Assembly (NCBI RefSeq): GCF_946479605.1
Contig: NZ_CAMLGT010000009.1
Coordinates: 1-32,463, forward strand
DNA: 32,463 nt
Direction of reading: 5' to 3'
Origin: an uncultured Lacibacter sp.
GTDB lineage: Bacteria; Bacteroidota; Bacteroidia; Chitinophagales; Chitinophagaceae
Notes under the pieces: generated by a model
Database searches by the model: none
What the model saw: the letters and a program-made list of their open reading frames with translations, nothing else
Told to the model about the DNA's origin: nothing
Program-made: the position numbers and the translations under genes
In this document: positions 8,062 to 15,413 of the stretch, in pieces
Layout of the letters: every line of letters starts with the position of its first letter
How positions within the stretch are numbered: position 1 is the first letter of the stretch

Positions 8062-8979
8062 TTAGTGTATGGTTTGTGTGTTGTTAATAAGTGAATAGAT
8101 GTCGGCAATGTTATAAGATGGCCAGCCGCCTGTTTTCGATGCCACTAATGCTCCGAGGCCACTGGCAAACGTGAGTGCTTCTTCAGGCGATTTGTTTTGC
8201 AATACACTTGACAAGAATGCAGCAAGAAAACTGTCGCCGCTACCAATGGTATCAGCCACCTGTACTTTATAACCGTTATGCCTGTGGTAACTGCCACGGA
8301 AATTTACAACTGCACCATCGGCTCCCATTGTAACAATAATGGAGCGGATGTTGAACCTGTCCTGTATCAGTTGTATGCGTTCATCAATGCTTTTGTATTC
8401 AGCAAACCAACCGGTAATCAGTTCAAGCTCCGATATATTCATTTTCACCACATCACATTTGCGGAGTAACTCCTCTACAATTTCACGTGTAAAGAATGGT
8501 TGACGCAGATTAATATCAAGTACTTTACTGCGTGCTATTTCTAACAGTTTGTGTAAGGTTTTTTTTGATTGTTTGTTGCGTGTAGCTAAACTTCCAAACA
8601 CGAAGTATTCGGCATTTTTTACCACGGTTTCCACATCATGATCGTATTGAATAGCATCCCATGCAGCAGGCGCTACAATATCATAACTCATTTCACCATG
8701 GTCATTAGGTGTTGCATGAACAATACCTGTTGGCAATTCGTAATCAAGTTGTATAAACTTAGTGTCAATGTTCATGCTTTCCATAATAGAAAGCAGTTGC
8801 TTACCCCGTTCATCAATACCAATACGGGTAAGCAAGGCTGGTCTTTCGCCCAATTGGTGTAAGTGATAAGCAACATTCATTGGGGCGCCGCCAGGTAAAG
8901 CTTTATCGGGTAAAATATCCCAGAGTATTTCACCAAAGCAAACAACATTGTAAGTAACAGGAGCAGAAGTTGAAGACAT
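8062..8979 (-). CDS. PfkB-family fructokinase
   Basis: This 305-residue cytoplasmic sugar kinase should convert fructose and ATP to fructose 6-phosphate. The N-terminal PfkB signature GEILWDILPD...LPGGAPMNVAYHL is at 16-40; the GGAPMN segment is typical of fructokinases. The C-terminal signature DTIGSGDSFLAAF is at 243-255, with D249 as catalytic base and the GSGD anion hole. Length is normal. It lies 33 bp after the importer gene and 49 bp before susC, so it belongs to the fructan operon. This matches the fructokinase-transporter pairing of B. thetaiotaomicron BT1757/BT1758. Other PfkB specificities (ribose, 2-keto-3-deoxygluconate) are less likely given the GH32 context. Confidence 0.93.
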   Translation of the reverse strand: MSSTSAPVTYNVVCFGEILWDILPDKALPGGAPMNVAYHLHQLGERPALLTRIGIDERGKQLLSIMESMNIDTKFIQLDYELPTGIVHATPNDHGEMSYDIVAPAAWDAIQYDHDVETVVKNAEYFVFGSLATRNKQSKKTLHKLLEIARSKVLDINLRQPFFTREIVEELLRKCDVVKMNISELELITGWFAEYKSIDERIQLIQDRFNIRSIIVTMGADGAVVNFRGSYHRHNGYKVQVADTIGSGDSFLAAFLSSVLQNKSPEEALTFASGLGALVASKTGGWPSYNIADIYSLINNTQTIH

Positions 8980-9012
8980 AACAGCAAGCGTTTAATCAGT
9001 GATAGAATACAT

Positions 9013-10398
9013 TTACCTGGCTACAGTTGCCGGTTTCTTTGTTACAGCATTTCCTTTTTGTAATGACTTATGCAACAGTTGTGCTTCCAACTGTTCTAAA
9101 GGAACACCTTTTGTTTCGGGCATTTTAAGCAACACCCATAGCAATTGCCACAGCATCATCAGCATAAAAAAGAAAAAGATTTTTGCAGGGCCTATTGCAG
9201 GATTGTTGGCAAAAAACGGGAACACACTTGTTACTATAGCAGCCATTACCCAATGTGTAGAGCTACCCAGCGATTGCCCATAAGACCGGACCTGGTTGGG
9301 AAAAATTTCTGAAATAAACACCCATATCACAGCTCCCTGTCCAATGGCATGTGCAGCAATAAAGAGGAACAGCAGAACAGGCACCACGATTCCACCTAAC
9401 CATTGAAAATAAAAAGCTGCTGCTACTGCCCCTAATGAAATGATATACCCGATGGAACCGATGAGCATTAATTTTTTGCGTCCAATGCGATCAATGAGAT
9501 ACAAACCAAGCATGGTGAATACAAGATTTGCCAAACCGATGCCGGCACTCTGCAAAAACGCAGCGCTTTTACCAATGCCTGCCATTTCAAAAACTCTCGG
9601 AGCAAAGTAGATGATGGCATTAATACCACTCATCTGGTTAAAGAAAGCAATGAGAAAAGCAAGAATAATTGGTTTGGTAAACCGTTTTGAAAAGAAGGAG
9701 GCAAGTGTTGCCTGTTGCTTTTCTTCGTCTATTGATTGATGAATGGCTTTGATAGCTTCATCCACTCCTTCCGGATCTGATACCTCCAGAATTTCACGAG
9801 CCTTGGTATAATCATTTCTGTGAACCATTAACCAACGTGGACTTTCCGGTATAAAAAACAGAAGTGCAACAAACAGTAATGCCGGAATTGCCAGCACGCC
9901 CAGCATCCACCGCCATGCATCTTCGCCAATATTGCTTAAAAAGTAGTTAGAGAAATAAGCGAGCAAAATGCCGAATACAATATTGAACTGAAAAGTGGCA
10001 ACCAGTTTGCCCCGGTTTTTCGCCGGTGCAATTTCAGATATGAACATGGGCGCCACCACAGAAGAAGCCCCAACACCCAAGCCACCTAAAAAGCGAAAGA
10101 TCATGAACGATACCACATCAGCAGCAAGTGCAGAACCTATTGCTGATACCAAAAACAGTATGCCGATCCAGATCAGCACTTTTTTGCGGCCAATTTTTTC
10201 GGCTGGGATACCGCCAAAAAGAGCACCGATAATAGTACCATAAAGTGCGGAAGCAATGGCCTGGCCATGTAATACATCACTAAGGTTCCAAAGTTTCTGA
10301 ATTTCCTGCTCGGCTCCGGAGATAACGGCTACATCCATCCCAAAAAGTAAACCGCCAAGCGCAACAACAATGCTCCAAAAAATAAGTTTCTGATTCAT
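9013..10398 (-). CDS. MFS sugar porter, probable fructose importer
   Basis: This inner-membrane transporter of the sugar porter family should bring fructose, most likely with protons, from periplasm to cytoplasm. I prefer ATG 10398 (461 residues, MNQKLIFWSIVVALGG); the open frame extends to a GTG at 10419 but adds only a polar seven-residue tail. Twelve hydrophobic segments are visible. Family motifs are all present: GRKK at 70-73, RFLGGLGVG at 102-110, PESPRWL at 184-190, NQMSGIN at 254-260 (close to the QQxSGxN of sugar porters), DRIGRKK at 303-309 and PETKG at 428-431. The family includes xylose (XylE) and hexose porters, so specificity comes from context. It is the first gene of the operon and diverges from the sensor gene, so the operon promoter must be in 10399-10629. 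Confidence 0.93.
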   Translation of the reverse strand: MNQKLIFWSIVVALGGLLFGMDVAVISGAEQEIQKLWNLSDVLHGQAIASALYGTIIGALFGGIPAEKIGRKKVLIWIGILFLVSAIGSALAADVVSFMIFRFLGGLGVGASSVVAPMFISEIAPAKNRGKLVATFQFNIVFGILLAYFSNYFLSNIGEDAWRWMLGVLAIPALLFVALLFFIPESPRWLMVHRNDYTKAREILEVSDPEGVDEAIKAIHQSIDEEKQQATLASFFSKRFTKPIILAFLIAFFNQMSGINAIIYFAPRVFEMAGIGKSAAFLQSAGIGLANLVFTMLGLYLIDRIGRKKLMLIGSIGYIISLGAVAAAFYFQWLGGIVVPVLLFLFIAAHAIGQGAVIWVFISEIFPNQVRSYGQSLGSSTHWVMAAIVTSVFPFFANNPAIGPAKIFFFFMLMMLWQLLWVLLKMPETKGVPLEQLEAQLLHKSLQKGNAVTKKPATVAR

Positions 10399-10447
10399 AC
10401 GGCAAAAGCAATTTGACACAACTTAGGCCAGAGGGGAAGAGAAACTG

Positions 10448-10479
10448 TTTCAATTTTAAATCATATTATTTCAATTTTA
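10448..10479. promoter_or_regulatory. Candidate operator: two TTTCAATTTTA repeats exactly 21 bp apart
   Basis: TTTCAATTTTA occurs at 10448-10458 and again at 10469-10479, identical over 11 bp and offset by 21 bp, so both lie on the same DNA face. This is the geometry expected for an AraC-type regulator dimer, and the divergent gene encodes one. The repeats lie 50-81 bp upstream of the MFS start, in a position suited to activation. A 13-bp match, TTTCAATTTTAAA, also occurs on the minus strand at 8035-8023, just before susC. The binding role is inferred. Confidence 0.5.
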
Positions 10480-10561
10480 TTTCATTGTTCAAAAAAGTAT
10501 AAATAATCAGAAAATCAACAAGTTAAAATGTATTTTTAAAAATCAGAGCGTTCATTGTTTA

Positions 10562-10569
10562 TAAATTTG
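10562..10569 (+). promoter_or_regulatory. Bacteroidota -7 promoter element of the sensor/regulator gene
   Basis: TAAATTTG matches the Bacteroidota -7 consensus TAnnTTTG exactly and lies 61 bp upstream of the regulator start codon. No clear TTTG -33 element is present at the usual distance, so strength cannot be judged. Confidence 0.45.
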
Positions 10570-10629
10570 TATCCGGTTATTTTAAAATAATATCAATAAT
10601 CCTACATTTAGGTAACAAACTGCTTTGCC

Positions 10630-13416
10630 ATGATTGCCAGAATTCTTCTTTTTTCACGAATGTGGGTCAACGTGATATTTCTTTTACTATTGATTTCCCA
10701 TACACTTTCGTGTAAAACCGAGCAGGAGAAAAAATTTATCATTGGCTTTTCGCAATGTGGAGATGCAGATAACTGGCGCAAATCCATGATTGGAGAAATG
10801 CGCAGGGAGCTGGCTTTTAACCCGAACTTCAGATTGTTATACAAGCAAGCCGACGACAATAGCGCTTTGCAGATAAAACAGGTAAAAGAATTACTGAACG
10901 AGAACATCGACCTGCTGATTATTTCACCCAACGAAGCCGCTCCGCTTACGCCTATTGTAGAAGAGGTATATAATAAAGGCATTCCTGTAATTGTGGTTGA
11001 CCGTAAAATCGCTTCACAGCTATACAACAATTATATTGGTGCCGACAATTATGAGATCGGGAAAATAGCAGGTAATTATGCAGCCTCACTTTTGGGCGAA
11101 TCGGGAAGCATTGTTGAAATTGGCGGATTGCCTGCTTCATCGCCTGCCATTGAACGCCGGAAAGGTTTTGCCGATGCATTGGCAGGGCACAGCAATATCA
11201 GGATCATCAAACAAGTTAATGGCGACTGGGTAAAGCCAACCGCAAAAGAAGCACTCTTAAAAATAATTGACAGTATAACAACTCCCAAACTGGTATTTGC
11301 ACATAACGATGTAATGGCACTGGGTGCTTACGAAGTATTTAAAGAAAAGCATTTACCCCCGGTAAAAATAATTGGTGTTGATGCGTTGCCTGGTAAAGGA
11401 GCAGGTATGGAATATGTGAGCAACCGTATCATTACAGCATCGGTATTATATCCAACCGGTGGTGCAGAATCTATCCGTAATGCAGTGAGTATATTAAATA
11501 ACCAGCCTGTACCTAAAGAAACCGTTTTACAAACCCTTGTAGTTGACAGCGGAAATGTGCGGATGACATCACTGCAGGCCGATAAAATATTAGCACAGCA
11601 AAAAGATATTGAACAGCAGCAGGCTGTTATGGATAAGCAACAGCAAACGTACCGGACACAACGCAACCTTTTATATGTATTGGGTATTATGCTTGTGATA
11701 ACGTTTTGCTTTGCCGGTCTTCTTTTTTACTCACGACAGGTAAACCGGCGTATGAACAAACAACTTGCACAAAAGAATGAGGAGGTGCAAAAGAAAAGTG
11801 AACAGTTGATTGAGATGTCAGCAAAAGCAGAAGCTGCACACGAAGCAAGGCTTAATTTTTTCACCAATATTTCGCATGAGTTTCGTACACCGCTCAGTCT
11901 TATACTTGGTCCGGTTGAAGAACTGCTTGATTTTTCAAAACTTCCACCATCAACCAAACAACCGCTTCAGCTTATTCAAAAAAATACGCAACGTCTCCTG
12001 CGTTTGGTCAACCAGCTGATCGATTTCAGAAAAATCGAGTTTAATAAAATGCAGGTGAAAGCCACGGAAACAGACCTTGTACTATTTGTAAACGATATTA
12101 TCCAGACATTTCAACCATTGGCAGATAAACGGAATATTGATTGCAGGCTCATTACCCGTGAAAGGGCTTTGTTTATCTGGGCCGACCAGGGAATGCTTGA
12201 TAAAATATTATTTAACCTGCTTTCCAATGCCTTTAAGTTTACAGCAGAAGGTGGTTTCATTACAGTGTCGTTGGAAAAAGATACTGTTGCAGAAAACGCC
12301 ATCATTAAAGTTGAAGATAATGGAAGAGGGATGCTGCCGGGTGAAATGAACCAGGTGTTCGATATTTTTTACCAGGGAGATTATGGCAGCCACAAAGGAT
12401 CGGGACTTGGCCTGCCATTAACGAAAGAACTGATAACACTGCATCACGGAAGTATAACCGTAAACAGCCAGAAAAGTAAAGGAAGCGTTTTTACAGTAAG
12501 GCTTCCGTTGGGGAAAGCGCATTTCACAGAAACAGAATTATCGCCGGCAAACGAAATACAAAAATTCAGCAGCGAAGAAGAAGAAATATTTATGTCGGAT
12601 CTTTATCCGGAGGAAGTTTTTGTACCAGGCAATGAAGATAGCAAAAAAGAAAAGCTTGGCTCTATTGTAGTTATTGAAGACAACCCAGAAATGAGAAAGT
12701 TTCTCAGGCAACGACTTTCAGAATCTTATCATATATATGAAGCAGAAAATGGTGCAAAAGGGCTACAGGTTGTATTTGATCAAATGCCTGACCTTGTTAT
12801 TTCCGATGTTATGATGCCGGTAAAAGACGGGTTTACATTAACAGAAGAATTAAAAAAAGACATTCGCACTTCTCACATACCGGTAATATTATTAACAGCA
12901 AAAACATCGGCACAGCAACAAATGGCAGGTCTTGAAATTGCTGCTGATGCTTATATCGCCAAACCGTTTAATTTTTCCGTATTAGAAAAAAATATCAGTA
13001 GTCTGCTCGTCAACCGTCAGAAATTGAAAAGCCATTACAGTAGTGAAATACCCATTGAAATAAGAAGCGGGGGAAATATAACAGACCGTCGTTTGATTGC
13101 AGATTTTATTTCTATTGTTGAAAAAAATATATCTAATGAAAATCTCTCTGTCGATGACATCAGCAACGAACTGAATCTTTCGAAAATACAGTTGCACAGA
13201 AAAATTAAATCGTTAATGGATACTACCATAAATGAGTATGTATTAAACACACGCATACAAAAAGCCAAATACTATCTGCAGCACGAAGGGCTATCTATTG
13301 CTGAAGTGGCTTACAAAACCGGTTTCTCCACTGCCGCCTATTTTTCCACTGTATTTAAAAATAAGACAGGAATTAGCCCGAAAGTTTTTAAAGGGAAAAG
13401 AAATCATGGTGATTAG
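10630..13416 (+). CDS. Hybrid two-component system with periplasmic sugar-binding sensor (BT1754-like)
   Basis: This 928-residue regulator joins sensor, kinase, receiver and DNA-binding domains. Order: N-terminal hydrophobic segment (11-28); periplasmic-binding-protein domain (about 35-305); second membrane helix (347-367); coiled linker (370-405); histidine kinase with phospho-acceptor H416 (ISHEFRTP), N-box N529/N533, DNGRG at 563-567 and GSGLGL at 590-595; receiver with phospho-acceptor D726 and K778; AraC-type HTH (about 838-925). The sugar site keeps the ribose-binding-protein pattern: D124-R125 (VVDRK), R176/R177 (RRKGF), N226-D227 (AHNDVMALGA) and D251. BT1754 of B. thetaiotaomicron has this architecture and senses fructose to activate a fructan PUL; by synteny this protein should do the same. 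It is divergent from the operon it should control. An alternative start at M11 would still keep the membrane segment. Confidence 0.93.
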   Translation: MIARILLFSRMWVNVIFLLLLISHTLSCKTEQEKKFIIGFSQCGDADNWRKSMIGEMRRELAFNPNFRLLYKQADDNSALQIKQVKELLNENIDLLIISPNEAAPLTPIVEEVYNKGIPVIVVDRKIASQLYNNYIGADNYEIGKIAGNYAASLLGESGSIVEIGGLPASSPAIERRKGFADALAGHSNIRIIKQVNGDWVKPTAKEALLKIIDSITTPKLVFAHNDVMALGAYEVFKEKHLPPVKIIGVDALPGKGAGMEYVSNRIITASVLYPTGGAESIRNAVSILNNQPVPKETVLQTLVVDSGNVRMTSLQADKILAQQKDIEQQQAVMDKQQQTYRTQRNLLYVLGIMLVITFCFAGLLFYSRQVNRRMNKQLAQKNEEVQKKSEQLIEMSAKAEAAHEARLNFFTNISHEFRTPLSLILGPVEELLDFSKLPPSTKQPLQLIQKNTQRLLRLVNQLIDFRKIEFNKMQVKATETDLVLFVNDIIQTFQPLADKRNIDCRLITRERALFIWADQGMLDKILFNLLSNAFKFTAEGGFITVSLEKDTVAENAIIKVEDNGRGMLPGEMNQVFDIFYQGDYGSHKGSGLGLPLTKELITLHHGSITVNSQKSKGSVFTVRLPLGKAHFTETELSPANEIQKFSSEEEEIFMSDLYPEEVFVPGNEDSKKEKLGSIVVIEDNPEMRKFLRQRLSESYHIYEAENGAKGLQVVFDQMPDLVISDVMMPVKDGFTLTEELKKDIRTSHIPVILLTAKTSAQQQMAGLEIAADAYIAKPFNFSVLEKNISSLLVNRQKLKSHYSSEIPIEIRSGGNITDRRLIADFISIVEKNISNENLSVDDISNELNLSKIQLHRKIKSLMDTTINEYVLNTRIQKAKYYLQHEGLSIAEVAYKTGFSTAAYFSTVFKNKTGISPKVFKGKRNHGD

Positions 13417-13542
13417 CTTGGTCATGATTGCATAAACATCGAAGCCAGGTGGGCATTTTTGGAGTGTAAATCGGTTATGGCTGCTAAAAGAGTTAAAAGA
13501 ATTTCATAGAATGCCAGTATTAAAATCAATCACATGCTTTAG

Positions 13543-13584
13543 GTCGTCAAACAGAAAGTTCGAACTCTGATTACTCCCGGGCAC
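13543..13584 (+). repeat. Right copy of the TTCGAA-N14-GGGCAC repeat flanking the fructan PUL
   Basis: This block contains GTCGTCAA (13543-13550), TTCGAA (13559-13564) and GGGCAC (13579-13584). It matches the block at 773-813 in order, orientation and the 14-bp spacing, and like it runs straight into a hairpin. The two copies bracket the fructan PUL almost exactly. TTCGAA with CAGA/TCTG on either side resembles a degenerate tRNA T-arm. Confidence 0.4.
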
Positions 13585-13585
13585 G

Positions 13586-13637
13586 AATAAAATGGACAAA
13601 TCGAAGATTGATTCGCTTTGTCCATTTTATTTTTTTG
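13586..13637 (+). terminator. Intrinsic terminator of the sensor/regulator gene
   Basis: A 20-bp stem with one mismatch (13586-13605 with 13612-13631) and a 6-nt loop is followed on the plus strand by a run of T. It lies 170 bp after the regulator stop codon and is the clearest plus-strand terminator in the window. Confidence 0.8.
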
Positions 13638-13730
13638 CTAATCCTCTCTTTCCAGACCGAAGTCAGCTGAACAACCTCCTTCATTGGGCCGGATAGGCGA
13701 TATGGTGATCCATCAATTAAACTAAAAAAG

Positions 13731-13754
13731 GAAGGCCGCTTTCAAGCGGCCTTC
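13731..13754 (-). terminator. Minus-strand terminator hairpin without an assigned gene
   Basis: GAAGGCCGCT and AGCGGCCTTC pair perfectly around a 4-nt loop. On the minus strand the stem is followed by CTTTTTTAG, a classic intrinsic terminator tail. It is 426 bp past the GH10 stop and beyond another hairpin that already serves GH10, so it may end a separate minus-strand transcript that contains no long open frame. Confidence 0.65.
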
Positions 13755-13831
13755 GTACTGTTTCAAAACTAGTCAAGGTTGACTAATGCTATTGTTGGCA
13801 TCTTGTTACTGCCCCATATTTTTTAAGGTGT

Positions 13832-13918
13832 ATGAATGAAATAAAACCGGTTGTGCTTTTGTTATTGATCGATGTAGTTACGTTGCTATTAAATTTATTA
13901 TCTGTCTACTTTTCGTAA
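13832..13918 (+). CDS. Possible 28-residue hydrophobic membrane peptide
   Basis: An ATG-initiated frame of 28 codons encodes MNEIKP followed by an almost wholly hydrophobic stretch (VVLLLLIDVVTLLLNLL) and SVYFS, then TAA. AAGG lies a few bases before the ATG, which is unusual in this AT-rich, Shine-Dalgarno-poor sequence. The charged N-terminus plus a single membrane span resembles small membrane proteins, including type I toxins. A minus-strand terminator at 13731-13754 would suit an antisense transcript across it. T-rich DNA readily gives chance hydrophobic frames, so this is a candidate only. Confidence 0.2.
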   Translation: MNEIKPVVLLLLIDVVTLLLNLLSVYFS

Positions 13919-14075
13919 TGCTATCATACGCAATTTTATTGTTGAATACAGGATGTCATCAAAGCTTTATCGGGTTTGATAGAAGAACTGTTTCACTTCC
14001 TGCCTGCTACACTATAGTTGTTCTGAAATGATCAACGATGAAATTGTGCTGTTATTGATTTGTCATTAAAGGAAA

Positions 14076-14097
14076 GTCCGCTGTAGAAACGGCGGAC
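14076..14097 (-). terminator. Probable terminator of the xylan operon
   Basis: GTCCGCTGT (14076-14084) pairs with ACGGCGGAC (14089-14097), with one G-T pair and a 4-nt loop. On the minus strand the stem is followed by the T-rich TTTCCTTT. It lies 83 bp after the GH10 stop codon, the expected end of the operon. Confidence 0.65.
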
Positions 14098-14179
14098 GAT
14101 TAACTATCGATTGCTATGCGAGATATAAAATTCGTTATAGTCTATTCAATAATTCCTGAAGAATATTACAAAGAACAGT

Positions 14180-15307
14180 CTATTTATTTTTCAAAGCAAT
14201 GACTTTATAAAAGGCAGGCTTGGGGTTAAATTCCTTATCAAAAAGTAAAGGATAGTTGGTTCTGCCACGAACGGGAAAACCATTCAGCCACGATTGCCCG
14301 TCGTCAACTCCCCAAAATGTAACACGGCCGATCTTTTCCTTGTGTTTTAAAAATAAGCGGAATACATCTTCGTAACTTTTCGCAAGTTGAGTTTGTACAG
14401 AATCAGGCAAGCCTGCTGTATATGGGTTGAGCTTTGCTTCGTATGTTGCACGTTGATTTACATCTGCCCCAACAATATCACGAGGATTTGGTAATACACT
14501 TATATCTAATTCAGTAAACATTACATCAATACCCAGTGCTGAAAATTCAAGAATACTTTCTTCAATATCTTTTAACGGCAGGTGATTAATGTGCCAGTGT
14601 CCCTGGATACCTACTCCATCGATCCGCACACCTGCAGCCTGTATTTTTTTAATGAGTGCAATGGCTCCTGCTCTTTTTTTCGGCTGTTCAATATTATAAT
14701 CGTTATAATAAAGTTTTGTTTTGGGAGCTGCTTTTTGTGCAAGGCGAAAAGCTTCTGTTACAAAATCATCACCCAGCTTGTCAAGGAAAATCGATTTGCG
14801 CATGGTACCATCTTCGTTCAACGCTTCGTTCACTACATCCCATGAATACACCTGGCCATCGTAACGGCTTGCAATGGTAGTAATGTGTTCATTGAAAAAC
14901 AGACGAACTGAATCTGCATCTTTTATACGACGCACAAATTGCGGCAATTGACTATGCCAGATCAGCGTGTGTGCATTTACAACAATATTGTGTTTCTTCG
15001 CATAAGCAACCAATTTATCCGAAAGCTCGAAATTGTATTTATTCCATTCGGGATGCATTAATTCGGCCTTCATGATATTCTCCGGCGTTACAGCATTAAA
15101 CTGCTGTGGAATCAATACTGCTGCACCCGGAATTCTTTCTTCAATCTGAGCAGTGTTTAATGCCGTACCAATAAGGAAGTCTTTTTTGAAACTCTCTTTT
15201 AACGAAGGAACATCAGTTGAACTATTTGTTTTATTGATTCCACTGCAGTTAAGAAAAACGAAGCCTCCTGCGGCAATAATAACCGCTTTTATAAAACCTT
15301 TTTGCAT
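14180..15307 (-). CDS. xyn10: GH10 endo-beta-1,4-xylanase, probable lipoprotein
   Basis: This 375-residue enzyme should cleave the beta-1,4-xylan backbone. It is a single GH10 (beta/alpha)8 domain at about 38-372 without a carbohydrate-binding module. WDVVNEAL contains the acid/base E161 and MFTELDIS the nucleophile E266. HTLIWHSQLP (113-122), TPENIMK (74-80) and the C-terminal FWGVDDGQSWL complete the substrate cleft. The signal peptide ends in FVFLNC, suggesting lipidation at C21 and an outer-membrane or periplasmic location; the asparagine before the cysteine makes that lipobox imperfect. It is the last gene of the xylan operon, 106 bp after the DUF1735 gene and preceded by a hairpin at 15341-15364. 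In this position it corresponds to xyn10C of the Prevotella bryantii xus cluster. Confidence 0.95.
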   Translation of the reverse strand: MQKGFIKAVIIAAGGFVFLNCSGINKTNSSTDVPSLKESFKKDFLIGTALNTAQIEERIPGAAVLIPQQFNAVTPENIMKAELMHPEWNKYNFELSDKLVAYAKKHNIVVNAHTLIWHSQLPQFVRRIKDADSVRLFFNEHITTIASRYDGQVYSWDVVNEALNEDGTMRKSIFLDKLGDDFVTEAFRLAQKAAPKTKLYYNDYNIEQPKKRAGAIALIKKIQAAGVRIDGVGIQGHWHINHLPLKDIEESILEFSALGIDVMFTELDISVLPNPRDIVGADVNQRATYEAKLNPYTAGLPDSVQTQLAKSYEDVFRLFLKHKEKIGRVTFWGVDDGQSWLNGFPVRGRTNYPLLFDKEFNPKPAFYKVIALKNK

Positions 15308-15340
15308 ATTGTACTTTTTGAAAAAATATCATTTACACCC

Positions 15341-15364
15341 TGCATAAGGCACCTGCTTTATGCA
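15341..15364 (-). promoter_or_regulatory. Intercistronic hairpin between the surface lipoprotein and GH10 genes
   Basis: TGCATAA (15341-15347) and TTATGCA (15358-15364) are perfect complements around a 10-nt loop. The hairpin lies in the 106-bp gap before GH10, the largest gap inside this operon. No T-run follows immediately, so it is more likely a stability or processing element than a terminator. Confidence 0.35.
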
Positions 15365-15413
15365 AGCGTTTGATACAGGATTGTAAAACAAACAAGAATG
15401 AGAACGATTGTAT

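Larger units (their letters stand above)
10399..10629. promoter_or_regulatory. Divergent promoter region of the fructan operon and its sensor
   Basis: This 231-bp AT-rich region separates the minus-strand operon from the plus-strand regulator. It contains a phased direct repeat at 10448-10479 and an exact Bacteroidota -7 element at 10562-10569. TTCATTGTT occurs twice, at 10481-10489 and 10551-10559. I found no exact TAnnTTTG element pointing toward the operon; CTAAGTTGTG, about 30 bp before the MFS start, is a weak match. Confidence 0.7.
13417..14179. other. 763-bp region between the fructan and xylan PULs
   Basis: No gene of normal size is present. The region contains a repeat block (13543-13584), a strong plus-strand terminator (13586-13637), two minus-oriented hairpins (13731-13754 and 14076-14097), a 16-bp dyad TAGTCAAGGTTGACTA (13770-13785), and a possible 28-codon hydrophobic frame (13832-13918). 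A split repeat, TTGTGCT plus GTTATTGAT, occurs at 13851-13869 (with TTT between) and 14044-14059 (without). In both places an ATGAAAT lies a little upstream. Confidence 0.7.

Noticed and set aside
8013..8108. Longer N-terminus for the fructan SusC
   Set aside because: The upstream start is TTG, overlaps the fructokinase gene, and would bury the signal peptide 32 residues inside the protein.
10608..11030. Minus-strand open frame of 140 codons at the start of the regulator gene
   Set aside because: It overlaps the well-supported binding-protein domain of the hybrid regulator and shows no family motif.
13500..13590. A complete tRNA gene around TTCGAA
   Set aside because: A T-loop-like TTCGAA is present, but no matching acceptor stem, D-arm or anticodon arm could be assembled.
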